A stretch of 64,000 nucleotides of DNA from NCBI RefSeq assembly GCF_964340395.1, contig NC_135563.1, positions 17,664,151 to 17,728,150 of the forward strand, written 5' to 3'. Origin of the DNA: Glandiceps talaboti. Its lineage: Eukaryota > Hemichordata > Enteropneusta > Spengelidae. The notes below the pieces were generated by a model. It was not told where the DNA came from. It did no database searches and was given only the letters and a program-made list of their open reading frames with translations. The position numbers and the translations under genes were made by a program. This document shows positions 1-13,000 of the stretch, piece by piece. Position 1 is the first letter of the stretch. Each line of letters starts with the position of its first letter.

Positions 1-369
1 GTTCAGGAGTAAACAGGTGCATTATGCGACCTAATAACAGAGTAGTCTTTATTTCTGGTTTTATGTGTGGTTACCTGTAGATTGTGCCCGAGGTCAAAGG
101 TTATGACCTGGCGATCACCTGGAACATTTGATCTTTATTTCTTACATTTAAGTCACTGTACTCTCATGCCTTGCTATAGTTGTAGACTGCTATACTGGAA
201 TCTATCCGAGCCTTTCATACCCAGTCATATAACTTACAACAGATAGGGCATCAAGACTCATGCCATCCTTGACTGAATGAGGTAGCTTGGTTTGTGACAG
301 CTCTCCTAAGAAATAGGGTATCACAAATGCAGATAGAAGTAAATTTGCACTTGATGTAGTCAGTAGTAG

Positions 370-449
370 CCTAGGCCTTCATGCTGGTGGGTTTTGGCGT
401 TTGTAGAGAGGATTTACGCAGTTCAAATCTACCAGCGTGAAGGTCTAGG
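370..449. repeat. Hairpin with about 25-bp uninterrupted stem
   Basis: Bases 370-394 pair with 425-449 without a bulge; I count four or so G-T wobbles. The loop is about 30 bases and may pair a little further. It could be a miRNA-like precursor or a very short foldback transposon. Nothing in the sequence decides between them. Confidence 0.6.
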
Positions 450-1118
450 GTATTTCTCTACCAATATGTCCTCTATTGAAAGACAATATTGTTTTGTTTT
501 CTGTCAAGATGGTGAAAGCTACACAATATTTATGTTTTTCTTGTGAGTCACCATATTTATTAAGGTTAAGGAAACATCGAATGTTAGTGTGTCACAAGAA
601 ATTGCTGTGCTTTGTCAGTGGTGCATTAAATTAGGCATACTGCTTCGTACTTCAGGGACACTGTCCATCCACCAAATGCCAGGCCTTATATGGAAAGACT
701 TGGTACATGTCTTGAAATGAAATGTTTATAGACAGGGATATGATGTTGGCAAAACTAATCTATCCACACCTGTCCTGATAGTATTCCAAGTCATATACTT
801 ACAGTTCTTCATTAAAAAAATAAACAAGTTAAATAATTCTTAGCCTGTTTAGAATGCTAGTTGCGCTCTGTTTTAATATCTCTCTTACCATACTGAGAAA
901 TAATGGAGTTCAGCTAGCACCATGAACACTGTGTCTAAATGATTCTAAATTGTAGAAAGTTCCTTAACTTCAGAAATAGATATTGTTATATTTATAATAT
1001 GTACTGAGTACAGTTAAATACAATGTGTGTTAATGTATTACAAATTCCTTGAATAACAATCAGTTGTACCATGAAATTAAATCAACAAAATTTTTTCAGG
1101 CCTGACTGCAGTTCCTAA

Positions 1119-1806
1119 TAGCCTACATGTAGACTCGAAGGACTGGCACTACCACTCAATAGGGATCTTGCAATCCAGACTGAGCATGCTCAGATGCAAA
1201 GGACTATGGGATTATCTGTGGTTATTGTAATACCTAATCTGGAGCTACTGATAAAATTAACCTCCCACAATGGTCAGTGTAACTATGAATTGATTATTTG
1301 TGGTTACAAACAATGTATCAACATTGTTTACAATACTAATTGATTAGTATTTATTATCACATTTACCATGATGAAACATTCAACATGGCGGGTTTGCAAG
1401 TTCCCTATTTGCTATCCTAACTAACATTTTGATTTTGAATTTCGCTATCCTTCCTCATCTACAATGATAGCTGTGTCCCTCTAGTCTAGAATGACATTTC
1501 CGTATAGACCTTTATTGGTCGAATACATAATGAGACATATTTAAATCGTGCCATCAGCTCACATGATGAATCAACAATTAGGTGTCATCATGGAAGTGAG
1601 ACCTCATTCTAATTATGTACGGTGTATTCTATTCAATTGTCACTAATATTTTGCACACACGTTATGTGTTTGGCGAGGTGTGGCTTGTAGACCAGTGAGA
1701 CACTGTTATCATCACAGACGAGGACAGCGAAATTCAAAATCAAAATGTCAGATAGGATAACAGATAGTGTTGTAGCGCTAGTCCTTCAAGTCTACATGTA
1801 GGCTAG
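1119..1806. mobile_element. Large foldback (MITE-like) element
   Basis: The left end (1119-1144, starting TAGCCTACATGTAGAC) is nearly the inverse of 1780-1806. A second inverted match lies inside: 1409-1447 against about 1725-1765, both carrying ATTTTGATTTTGAATTTCG. Between the outer and inner matches the left arm is about 250 bp longer than the right, so one arm has gained or lost sequence. No coding frame is present. A partial relative lies in an SMC3 intron near 41250-41472. Confidence 0.65.
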
Positions 1807-2245
1807 CGGTTCCTGAGTTAACCATGTAGATTAAAACATTCTGCAATGTTAAACAGACTCCTGAGTGACAATAATAGACAACTCCAACATGGAAATGAAA
1901 TAGAATCTACCAATTGTATGTGTTCCAGTTGTACTTTATGGTCAGAATGTGTTCCATATGGTCATCACTGGCTGGTGGTCTGGCAGTATGAGATTATAAA
2001 TCACAGTGTGGGCCATACTTCCCCTGACATACGGATCTACTTAACTGTGTTTGAGTCTATTGAATTTGACAATAATGATGTACATGTATGAAATACAACA
2101 TATATCATCTTACAGCCATATGTACTATATCAAGCTGATAGTCTTCATGGGACAACATGGCCACAAAACCAGTTTGTAATTTGTTGAGGGCAGAGGGCAA
2201 AAAGGGCAGGCGTGTTTCATTTGTTGGTTACATCTGATTATTGAT

Positions 2246-2359
2246 TAGTCCTGCTTGCAGACAGGAGTATGACTTGATTCTGACAAAGATGGAGAAAGGA
2301 GAGGGACATGGTCAGAATCGAGTCCCGACTTACCACATGTATGTCTGCAAGCAGGATTA
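2246..2359. repeat. Imperfect inverted repeat, arms about 40 bp
   Basis: TCCTGCTTGCAGAC near 2249 is inverted at 2341-2356, and GATTCTGAC near 2276 is inverted at 2311-2319. Together they make a hairpin of about 114 bases with a purine-rich loop. It is probably a small foldback element. Confidence 0.55.
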
Positions 2360-3232
2360 TCTATGGATAAATCTATTGGTATGAGATCTTCCTCCACTGT
2401 AAACAGACTAGTCTATCTTAGCCCCGACAGGCATTTGTGATCATGACAGCAGACTAGTCTATCTGTACATGTAATAGCACCAACATTCGTGAGCATGCTG
2501 GCAAACACCAGACACTAACATCGTATCAAGCCATAAAGCTGTGGTCTCTGAGTTCAGAGTCTATTTCAATAGCTATGTGCAAAACTTGAAGAACAAGATA
2601 AAGAAGGATGTACAACGCACATTCAATACTATTTTGATGGTTAGACAAGAATACTGAAGACATTAGATGATGTGCTTGGAGAAATAAAAAAAAGCTTTCT
2701 TGTAGCCATAATTGTGAACAGACAGTACACATATTAGACTGTTTAATTATACCCAACCAGCCAGTCAAACCCACAGGCGATATTTCAGTCAGTAGAAATT
2801 CCTAGATTAATCATGTATCATACAAAGTCTACATACGACAGTAATTAACGCCCTGTGTGATCACCGATAATTAACTAAATTATGGGGGTTGAAAATTCTT
2901 GAGCTAATGGATCGGAAGAAAAGGAAGCTGGTAGCTATGATGTGGTTTGGTAATCTAGGCCTTTCCATGTTACTAAGGTCAGCTTTGTGGTAAATCATTT
3001 TAATGTCTGCATGGTTCATTCTTTAAAAGTTTAACATGTATGCACTTTTACAGGAACTCATCTCAACCTCAAGTTATAGCAACTAGATGTGACCAAGAAT
3101 GTAAACAATATTATTATTATTGTCTTTATTTATGTAAAGTGTGCCTGAATATGTCAGCTACAGGTCCATAATGCATGTTATTTCAATATTTGACAACAAG
3201 TGTGTCATTTCGTATGCAACAATACTGCTAGT

Positions 3233-3505
3233 GCTGTAACCCATTACAATGCTATAAGAAACTTGCTAGTGTTATAACAAACTTGCTAGTATTTTAACAA
3301 CCCTGCTACAATCTGGTACAAACTTGCTATAGTACTGCAAGAAATTTGCTACAGTGTTGCAACAAACCTGCCACAGTACTGTAAGTGTAACAAATTTGTT
3401 ACAGTGTTATAAAGAATTTGCTAGGGTTGTAACAACCATGATACAGTGCTGTAACACATTTGCTACAGTCTTGTAACAAACCTGCTACAGTGCTGAGACA
3501 TTAGA
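3233..3505. repeat. Degenerate short tandem repeat
   Basis: About ten diverged units of roughly 25-28 bases built around 'tgtaacaaacttgctacag'. The spacing drifts, so this is an old tandem repeat rather than a fresh microsatellite. Confidence 0.6.
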
Positions 3506-4150
3506 AGGCAATGGAAATATATAACATGTAACAGATTTGCTCATCGTATTGTTATGCATTGTATTGCAAAAATGTGAGATGTAACTGCAGGCAGTAACGA
3601 CTCCAACTGATCAATGTTACTGATGGAGCCTGCAGAATAAACTGTTACATTTCCATATATTCACAACATGTGCTAGATGTTCATGCCTATACTTTTTACC
3701 ATGTATCATGTTTCTTTTTGAAAGTTCTATTAAAATGCTTCAAATTAGTCTTCGGCCTTAAAACTTGTGAGGGCTGATTCTTTATTTTCTGCTTCAAAAA
3801 ACTTTTGGTAGCTTGAAATTACCCGAGTAGTTGAGATGCGATTGGAAATTACTATAACCTTACAGTGAAGTGTAGTGTGAAATAATAACTTGTTGTGAGT
3901 GCTTTTTGTGATTGTATTTTACTTAAGTTAGTGTACTCAAGGTCTGTTTATTGTGCAGTTTGCTTTTGTGACTGTCAGAGGGAAGATCTTTTTGACCTAG
4001 GCTTTGCAGCTATATAAATGCAATTGATGATTTACACTTTACTGTTCATCAGAATACAAGTTTTTGGGGGCATGGTGTGTATTCTAACATTAAGTCTATT
4101 TCCCATATTGCCATAATCATCTTCATATGAAATAACCTATGTACAAGAGC

Positions 4151-4299
4151 ATTCTTCATTCAGCTGGAATAACACTTGTATACTCCTGACCTCAGGGTTT
4201 TGTCACATTGACACTACAGATGTACTTGTGAGTTGTATAGCAACTTTTAGTGACAAGGCCCCTTAGGTCACTCATGTTTTCCTTGGCTGAATGAAGAAA
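4151..4299. mobile_element. Foldback element, GAATGAAGAAAA family, copy 1
   Basis: ATTCTTCATTCAGC at 4151-4164 is inverted at 4286-4299. The right arm is followed by 'aatattggggaataa', and a block reading 'agtgacaaggccccttaggtc' lies inside. Both are shared with copies at about 17128, 38947 and 54752. Confidence 0.6.
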
Positions 4300-5116
4300 A
4301 ATATTGGGGAATAATATCTAATACTTTCCAAAGATCTCATTTTAACTAAGCAGAGACCAAAATGCATGGAAAGAGCAGAAATAAATCCAGACCGAATTAG
4401 ACTTATTTTAGTCTTAGACACTTTGTAGGATGGTTGAAAGTCTTTATCACTGACACACATACAACCGGTAAGAAAACCCCACCTTTGGAAACACTGCCAC
4501 CTTGTAGATGCTAGTGGCGTATCGAGTTCACTTACAAATGTGTGTCCTGGTTTTATAATACAGAAGTCAGTTTGTCAAGTACAATGGAATTTTGCCTTTG
4601 GCAAGATTGATTACTTAAGTTAGGTTGACAATGATGCCAGGTTGGGGGTAAAAGACGTACATACCTGTGTCTATTAAGTGTACAATTTCAAATCTATGGC
4701 CAGGTGTATTTTTAGATTGTAGTCACTTCATGGATATATCCATACAGTGACACAAAAAATATAACACTGAATACCTTTGATGAAAATAACTGAAATTTTT
4801 TTTTTAGTGTTTTGCATTGTGGTCCTGGTATTGAAACCTTGGCCTTTAAACACTAATGTACATGATATATCTAAACCACTGTTCAAAAACTGAGGAGGAG
4901 GAGGAACAAAAAAAAATGCTGAGTTAGCATAACTGTTGCTATTGATTAACTTATCTGTTTGGGTTGTTTGTGTCAGTCAGGGTGTCAAATCATGAATACA
5001 ACCACAAGTATTACCTATTCTATGGAGTGTAGTAGTTGTAATGTGTACAATAAATAACTTGGTTGTGAAGTGAATGTACAGAGTAGTGTAGTTAGACAAG
5101 TGAGATCACATAACAG

Positions 5117-5360
5117 TGTTTTACTGTAATACTCAACTTTTACTAGTATTAGTAACCCAGAGGCTATCTGGCTTGATAGTATTGTTTGCTAGATAGCCAA
5201 GTTTCTAAGCTGGCTTCCCCTGGACATACATATAAAATTTAATTTTACTGTAATACTCAACATTTAGGGTTAAGTATCCCAGACAATTTAAGCTATCTGG
5301 TTTGACAATATCATTTACCAGGATGCCGTGCTAGATAGGCAAATTTCTGGGAATGACTTT
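5117..5360 (+). repeat. Two-copy direct duplication
   Basis: The block starting 'ttttactgtaatactcaac' at about 5119 recurs at about 5243. Both copies continue through 'agctatctggyttgayart' to a 'gctagatagscaa' motif that can fold back on the preceding 'gctatctgg'. The copies are clearly diverged. Confidence 0.55.
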
Positions 5361-7008
5361 TAGTTGAGAAACCATAAAACTCGAAAAGCTGGTAGTAGAT
5401 TACTAGCTAGCCCAAGTCTTGCTATTGTTATATACCAGCTTTTGTGCAATACAGTTCCAACTGTTATTGAATTGAAAAAATGTAACAAAGAATTATGGAG
5501 TAAGAACAGTTGCCTCCTCTTATTGTGATAGAAATTGACTGTGTCAAGACATTGTAGAACCTCTGAAAGATATTGCGGACAGGAAGAATCTTTTTGCAGG
5601 CTAGTCAGCCCCTTGTTATTGTACAACTCCACCATAGAATGATTGCAACTCAGAATTCAAAAGTTAAATGAGTCAGCTCCCTGATATTGTTAGATCTTGA
5701 AAGCTGTAAAGCTTCATGTAATTCCCACCATCCAATTAAAATACTTGTTAAGTGCTAGAGCTCCTCAATAATGTTGCCTCTCCCCCCTCTATTCAAAGGC
5801 TTACTGTCGACTAATGATTATCCTATGCTATCTGATTGGAACTATTCAAAACTCCTCAAAGGAGACTTGCAGCTCTTCAGAATGTATTGATTGTAAGCTG
5901 TGACAGTTAGTTAGACAGATTGCTAAAACCCTGGTGGTTTTAGGCATAATTTTTTAGTAGCAGTGTATGTTTTTGTGTTTGAAAATTGTCACTTCATTTA
6001 AAATATCACTCATTGTGTTATCTTCTCGTGTGAAAAAAAAAGTTTAAAAATTTTGAAAAAGTTGTCTGATGATAGTTGTTGTCAAAATATCTCTAGTCCC
6101 CATTTGTCACTTTGTTTATTACTTCTACTAATATTGGCAATTTTGAAATGGCTCTGAGTCCAAAATTGTTACTCTCTACTACTATTACAAAATGATTTTG
6201 TCTTTACCTACTGTAACACATTATTCAGAAATATTGAATCAACTCTTTTGAACTTATTGAAGGATACACTTCGCTGAAAGAACTTCTATTTGTTTTCTGC
6301 TGTGTATTTGGGGTTATTATGATAATAACATGGAAATGAATTGAATCTTAGAAAACTTATAATATTTTGGTGAAAGAACTTGTCAATTTAATTTGTTCTT
6401 TGTATTTGGGAAATTTTGATAATAACACAGAAATGTATTGTTGGGAAACTTGTATGATGTATTTCACCGAAAGAATTTCAGTCATGATTTACTTTACCCT
6501 TTGTATTTGTGGTATTTTGATAAGAATACTTCTCATGATTCATCCCTGTTTCAATCATCTTTAAGAATAGCCAATTTAGGATTAGTGTGATGTGTACTAG
6601 AAAATCCCCCTTTGATGAGAATAACAGTGGTCCGTGTTTCTTTCATCTGGTGCAAGATCGGAATGTCAGCTCTGTTTACTTATTTTTAGCCTTCCTTTTA
6701 AGGTTTCATCAAGTTTTGTGGAGTTTTCTTTATAGTTGTAGCCGACATGGCGGAGATGTTGACACTACACAAAATTTACATGGGTCTGTGTGTTTGAATG
6801 GAAGCAATGCATAACAAATTAGTTGCTAGAAAAGCATGCTAATCAATTGTTTTTGTACCAGCATGCCCCAGTATGGGAAATAATCACCCTCTTTATGGAC
6901 ATTCATTCTGACAAATCGGGTAACAAATTCGATGGCTGGAGGGCGGGTCTTATAGATCTATTGTGAATTGGTCATCTAATGTGCCAGTGATCTGATCATA
7001 GTGCAGAG

Positions 7009-10000
7009 ATGTGTTGGTCCTGTAAGGTATCGGTACTAGCAGTGGTGGTACTCAGTGCCTCTCTCTGGAAGTGTTCGTTTTGTTTACAAAGTTATGGTAT
7101 GTACATACTCATAGTGACTGTGAAGTAGTATAACTTAGATATATTTTTCATCGTTCAACTTTACCGATCAATATACAATTTATAGTGAACTATCATTGTG
7201 AGGGCTGCATGTTGCGTTCGTTTTTCAATGATTTACCCTTGGCATTGTAAAGTACATGTATTTATAGCCTAGATTCTATGGGTGTCATTGATAGTCCAAA
7301 TCATGTGAAGCGTAGAATCTAGGCTATTATTAAACAAAGTTCTTCTGGTAACAGTTTGGACCAGGTAAATGGTACAATGGAAGTTTAAATCTGGATAGTG
7401 TAACATGAGTTTCATCCTCTCTGTTGTCAATTTGATTCTCAAGGCAGTTTCTTATTTGATTTTGTAAATGATTGTTACAACAGGACATGAAAGGTTTGAA
7501 ATAAATAGGTATGTGTTTTACCTTGGGGTATTTGTACAGTGTTGTACTGACTGACAATGTATTGTGTACGTTGGGATTCTTTGAATGTGTGCAGGTATAT
7601 TCAGGTCATTTTGGTCTCAATATTGTGACAACGTTACAGTCCATTGGGTGAAAATCTCATTGATTGAGATGTCAGTGAAGTTTAACCAACACCAACGACA
7701 TTGACAAAGGCACAGTTGTTCACCAACTCTAGCTAACAATTTGTACTAATGCAGCAGCACAGTGCTTAAGGGTGAGCAACTCATTCAGGGGTAAGAATCA
7801 GAATGTATGTGGACAAAAAAAGTTTACTCTTAGGTACAGAAACGTGCATCTGTTCTTTTTGTCAATATGTGTTCTGTTTGTGCGTGCGTGCGTGCGTGCG
7901 TGCGTGCGTAGGCGTGCATGTATGTGTGTATGTATATGTAAATGATTTAATCAGTTGAAGTTTTGACAGTTACCCACAACATATATTTTTTCTGTGTTAA
8001 CAATAAGAGAAGATAAGAAAAAAGTACTGTGCTTAAAATCAACTTTTGGTGTTGATGAAGGTATTTCCTAATTGTTTTGAAAATATACAGCTTAAACAAT
8101 TATAATAAAATGTTTTATTATATCCATAGAACAAAAATGTAGCTACAGACTACAACAATATATTGTTTTAATCCAAGGTGGTCAATGTAAATATGAAAAT
8201 GTAATGGTAAACGTGAAAATATACAGAATATTAATGATTTAGGAATGAACATTTCTCTTTTTAATTTGTCCTTTAAATTTTAACAGGCATATTTTATTTG
8301 ATATTTATGTTTGTCACTAGTAAATTAATAATTAAAATTTCTCTTTATAGTGTTCATTTTCAAAATTTCAATTGATGTGTCATTTCATAGTAAATTTTTG
8401 TCACAAAGAAGTTGATCACTTTGATAAGAGATTGATTGACAATCCATATTTTGTTTGCGTTACAGGATGTGCTGATAAAAGTAGGGAAGCATTTACAAGC
8501 CATCCAAGACTAGCAGCGTGTGAAGGTTCATGGCAAGGTCATATTAGAAACAGTAGTAATCTATGTTCTGAAGGTTGGCATGTGTGTAGCTGGCAGGACG
8601 TGGATTTGTTACGTACAATAGCGTGGTCACAGGCTTTATCTATAGATGGCTGCTATGCATACAATGCAGTGCATGACAGGGGTTTATGCCAGGAATGTGC
8701 TGATAATACCAACCAGGTAAGAATATTTACAATGTTGTCAACTTTGGAGATTCTAGAGTCTAGAATTTGTCAGGCTGATTAAAATTTGACCAAGGAGATT
8801 ATTAGGCTGTATAGCTTTATTTACCATATTTCATATCAATTGTACTTAGCCTTTACTCTTTCTCTTTTGTCTCTCTTTTGTTTATATCCCAGATGACCGC
8901 CCCCAGGTTTGGGAGTGGTACCAGCAGCCAACTCTTGTAGGGGTATGTGGCCAGTACTGCCAACCCCAGACCCCATTTTGACCTATTTTGACCAAAACTC
9001 AAGATCCCATTTTAGACCGTTACAGGTTTTTAGAAGATCAAATCTTAAACCAAAATATATTTGTAGTAGTTCCATATTAAGAAAATGGTGGATTGTAAAA
9101 TGTAGTTTTCACTCTCAAATTTTTTCCCCTCACAAGGCAACATTTTTGGGCAATTAATGACACAGTTATGATTTATGGACCCCATTTTAGATTTCAGTTC
9201 AAAATAAACACACCATTTTAGACTAAAGGGCTAGAAAACGCACCTCAAAGGGCACATATATATTAAATGTATGTTATGTAAAGTCAAACAGGAGGAGTAG
9301 GCCCCTTCCCCGCCAACCCCAGACAGCCAAGTCGCAGGACTGCAGTGTAGGAAAATTGCTGTACTCCTTCCCTAACTTGATGACAATTTTATGATTGTTC
9401 CAAAAACTTGATTCTTGCAAAACCTACAGTTTCAGCATACGAATTTTGATTTTGATTCACTATTCTTTGTAAATATTAATGAATGATAATATTAGATGTT
9501 GATAGATTAGTTGTATTGGTTTCCAAGTTTTGTCTCCACGTTCAGTACAACAGTGACAGATGTTATTAAAATTACACTAAAATTAGAGATTATGTATTTC
9601 ATAGGAAAAATTTCCAAAGCTTTGTCAGCTGGAATGTTTTGAAAGTCTAACGTTATCAATATTACCTCTGATGTTTGATGTGGTGTGATTTATCCAGCAT
9701 GTTGTTACACGTTTAGATGTCTGCTATCAGGTACAATAGATAGAGTGAGAGATACATCATTGTGTTACACGTGTTGGTACCGAATGATTACAGGCCTGAA
9801 GATGAGGACAGAACAATCAAATTGTTCTGCGTAGGGTAGTAGAATGAGAGATCTGTCATTGTGTTACACATGTTGGCACCAAGTGATACAAGCGTGTAGA
9901 CAAGAACAGGCGAATCAAAAATCGTTTTAGTGTAGGGTACTAGATAATACATGTGATTTGCTGCCAGGACTTTGTCACAATTATCAGGTGATGTTAAGAA

Positions 10001-13000
10001 AAATGAGTGCATTCACATATCTGTCAATTAGATCTCAAGTCTAGCCACTTGAACAGCTGTATTAATGAGTATACATAGTGTAAGTCATTGGTTATTAAAA
10101 TATTTCAGTTGGGATCTCCCCAGCCAGGTGTGCTGGTCAGTTGTGAATATTCATGAGGGGGGTAATCACTATTAGAAGATTGGCGATTGCAGGTTGTGAA
10201 ATGATCAAGTTCATGAGTTATTAAAAAAATTTGGTAGCAGTTGGGTTTTCCCCAGATAATCATGAGCAATACAGTTCATTTGGTAATCAATATCAGAAGA
10301 TAATCAGTTCATGATTTACCTGTGAGTGAACAATAGGACTGATTAGGTGCACATTGTTAAGGTCACATTTTCTGAGTGATATTGGATTTCTACCAACCAG
10401 TATAGGGAGGGAGGGAGAGAGAACTCTGAAAAAATTATGTCAGAGTATGCATTGACTGTTTTGAATTTATAGTGGACAGAATTAGTTATATTCATAGTTT
10501 GTTTCAGAGGATGCTGAATAAGGATAAAGTTATGGACTGTTTTACTTTTAGATAGCCAAGTTAAAGGAAATGACCAGTCAGAATTATTGCCTCCTTTGTG
10601 TAACTTACTGCTATCAACTTAAATATGGTTTTGAGTGATAGAATATTGGCAACTTCATCAACTTTGGAATCTTGTAAAGAAGCCTTCCGCACTTGACATA
10701 TGTCCAGCCATATTAGAGATTTCCTGCAAGGGTTGATGGGAAAACCTCTGGTGATGACATGACATGTACCACAATCTCTTTGTCTTGACACTCCTTGGAT
10801 GTATATTTGTTTGTATCTCACAGCTATATAATAATAATAATGTTGGTTTCTATGTAGTGCTTTCCCACTCTGTGCTCATAGCGCTTTATAGTTATTACCC
10901 CTGGCACGGATCTATTGTGGTACAATGGCCCCTTACTTCCTCAACTCCCTGAGGAGCATACAATCCATTGCAGCCTCTATAAGCGCACAGGATTAAAGCA
11001 TTCTCATTGCAACCTTTATCCTACTAGGTGCCCAATTATACAGCTGGGTTGACTGAAGCACTATCGTGGTTCAAATCTTACCCAAGGACTTTAGCCACTC
11101 AGAAACAAACAGTAGCGACAGGGCTCAAACCGGCAACCTGTAGATTCAAAGCCTGTATTTGAAAACAGAACAAGTCACTGGTACATTTCTGGTACATTTG
11201 CATATATTATTGATTCATGAAGCATTCCCTTCCAAGTCTCTCAAGACTCTGCAATATGTGAAGTTTGATGATTTGTGGATGAACTAATGACAGGTTGTGA
11301 ATCTAAACTGTTCTCTGGTATTATTTCCAGTAGTGAGATATTTTGTCAACATGCATTCCAGGGTATACATCTACACATACTAACTCTAGGTTTGACAGAG
11401 ATATTTCTCTGAGGACACCCATGGTTGCATAGCTATGAAAGGGAATCAATGAAACTTTACTCCAGTGGTCTTTTTAATTTAATGAATACCTTAATGGTCC
11501 AGACCATCCCCTTTAGACCTTCCTATTCTGTTAGATGTAATGTTAGAGGCTGTCGGCACACTCCTACTGGTTTTATCAATTTTGTGAACAAATTAGTTGA
11601 CTGGTGCCTTGCTTTCACGCACTGCTGCATACCAGTCATGCATTGCATTGCAATCTATCACATAGTATCAGCCATTCTGTGAACTCACTGCTATAGTTAG
11701 ACTCGAGTATATACAAATGAAATACAACTAAGCATATATTACTGCAATAATAATTATACAAGAAAACGTAGAACAGATATGTTGTATTGGCTGTGCATCA
11801 CACAAGTTTATCGTAGTGTAATTTTGACCCAAATTGTTCTCAGCTTGGTAGATTGATTTACATAGGCTATAACACGCAAGCAGTTCAAAGTTTTTAGCAT
11901 TAAGCTTTCGATCTGTCTGGGTTGACGATCCTCATCAGAATGACAAATTCCATAGTTACAGTGTGATTTTGTTGTGAAATTGGTATTTTTTTAAATGGCA
12001 ATATAGAATGAAGTAAATGTTATCCAGACTCCCCAGGTAGTTTTCACCTGGGTTCCCTACTAGTACAATATATAGCAGTCTATACACCCCCCACCCATAA
12101 TAGTTTTACAGCCGAGAAAATGTAGGAATTTTAGCGTAAGGGGTGTGCCTGACTATCAAATCAACAACACAATCATAGATTCCTATTTGTGTTTTGGACT
12201 AACAATTTTATGAACCATGCCCCTCTATTGTAGTCATACTATCTGGTTCTACAGGAGGAAACTTATAAATGTTCCCTGTAGTGAGCATAAAAACCATTAC
12301 CGGGTAACTTAAAAGGACCTGTAGTTAGTTTTCAAATCTAGCAATAATGAAAAGTCACTGCAATTTACAACCAATGACAAGAAACTATGCAGTTCTGGTC
12401 TTCAGTATACTGGAGGAAATGAATCCAAAATGGAAAGTCCTATGGTTACTCAGTTTAATAGCATGAATTCCAGGCTACGTGCATGTTTACCAGTCATTCA
12501 TGTAGGGCTAAGTACAAATCACTTACTTACTAGATAATTGTTGGCTCACAACATAAAGTAGAGGGGAAAGACGTGGTCCTACACATGTAGAGATGTGCAT
12601 TCAAGTGCTTCAATGAAACTGAAAAGCTCTGCAGGTGACCTACATTTGTACATTCTTTAGTTGTGCACAAGTGTCATATAATAACTAGGTAACTATTGTC
12701 ATCAAAGCAAGGGCATTCTTCCAAGACTAGTAAATGTGGAAGAGTTGTGGAAAAGGTGAAGAGTAAATGCCAAAAAAGTTTTATTGTTTGTTGAGGACTT
12801 ACATGCTGGTGTCATGTCTGTGAAGATTGCATTGGTCAACCCAGTAACATGCCAAGTTAAAGGGACTGGGTTATGTTTCAATCACAGGTCATCTTTAGTT
12901 CTGAACTCATTTTTACTATAGCTCCCCCAGACAATTGTTTTCACCCATAAATTTTAATCCTGATGTGAACTGGGCTATGAAAGTTTGTGTTTTGTACAAG

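Larger units (their letters stand above)
1..7008. other. Gene-free 5' flank
   Basis: No open frame here resembles a known protein and none has convincing splice sites joining it to a neighbour. The stretch holds a 25-bp-stem hairpin (370-449), a large foldback element (1119-1806), a second hairpin (2246-2359), a degenerate tandem repeat (3233-3505), a foldback copy (4151-4299) and a direct duplication (5117-5360). The promoter of the secreted-protein gene that starts at 7009 presumably lies at its right end, but I see no clear TATA box or initiator. Confidence 0.6.

Noticed and set aside
1846-2091. 81-codon plus-strand frame
   Set aside because: No domain, no splice context, composition like its surroundings; chance frame.
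8909-9157. 82-codon plus-strand frame in intron 2
   Set aside because: Lies in a repeat block with CCCATTTTAGAC motifs; no link to the Ig/EGF exons in frame or phase.
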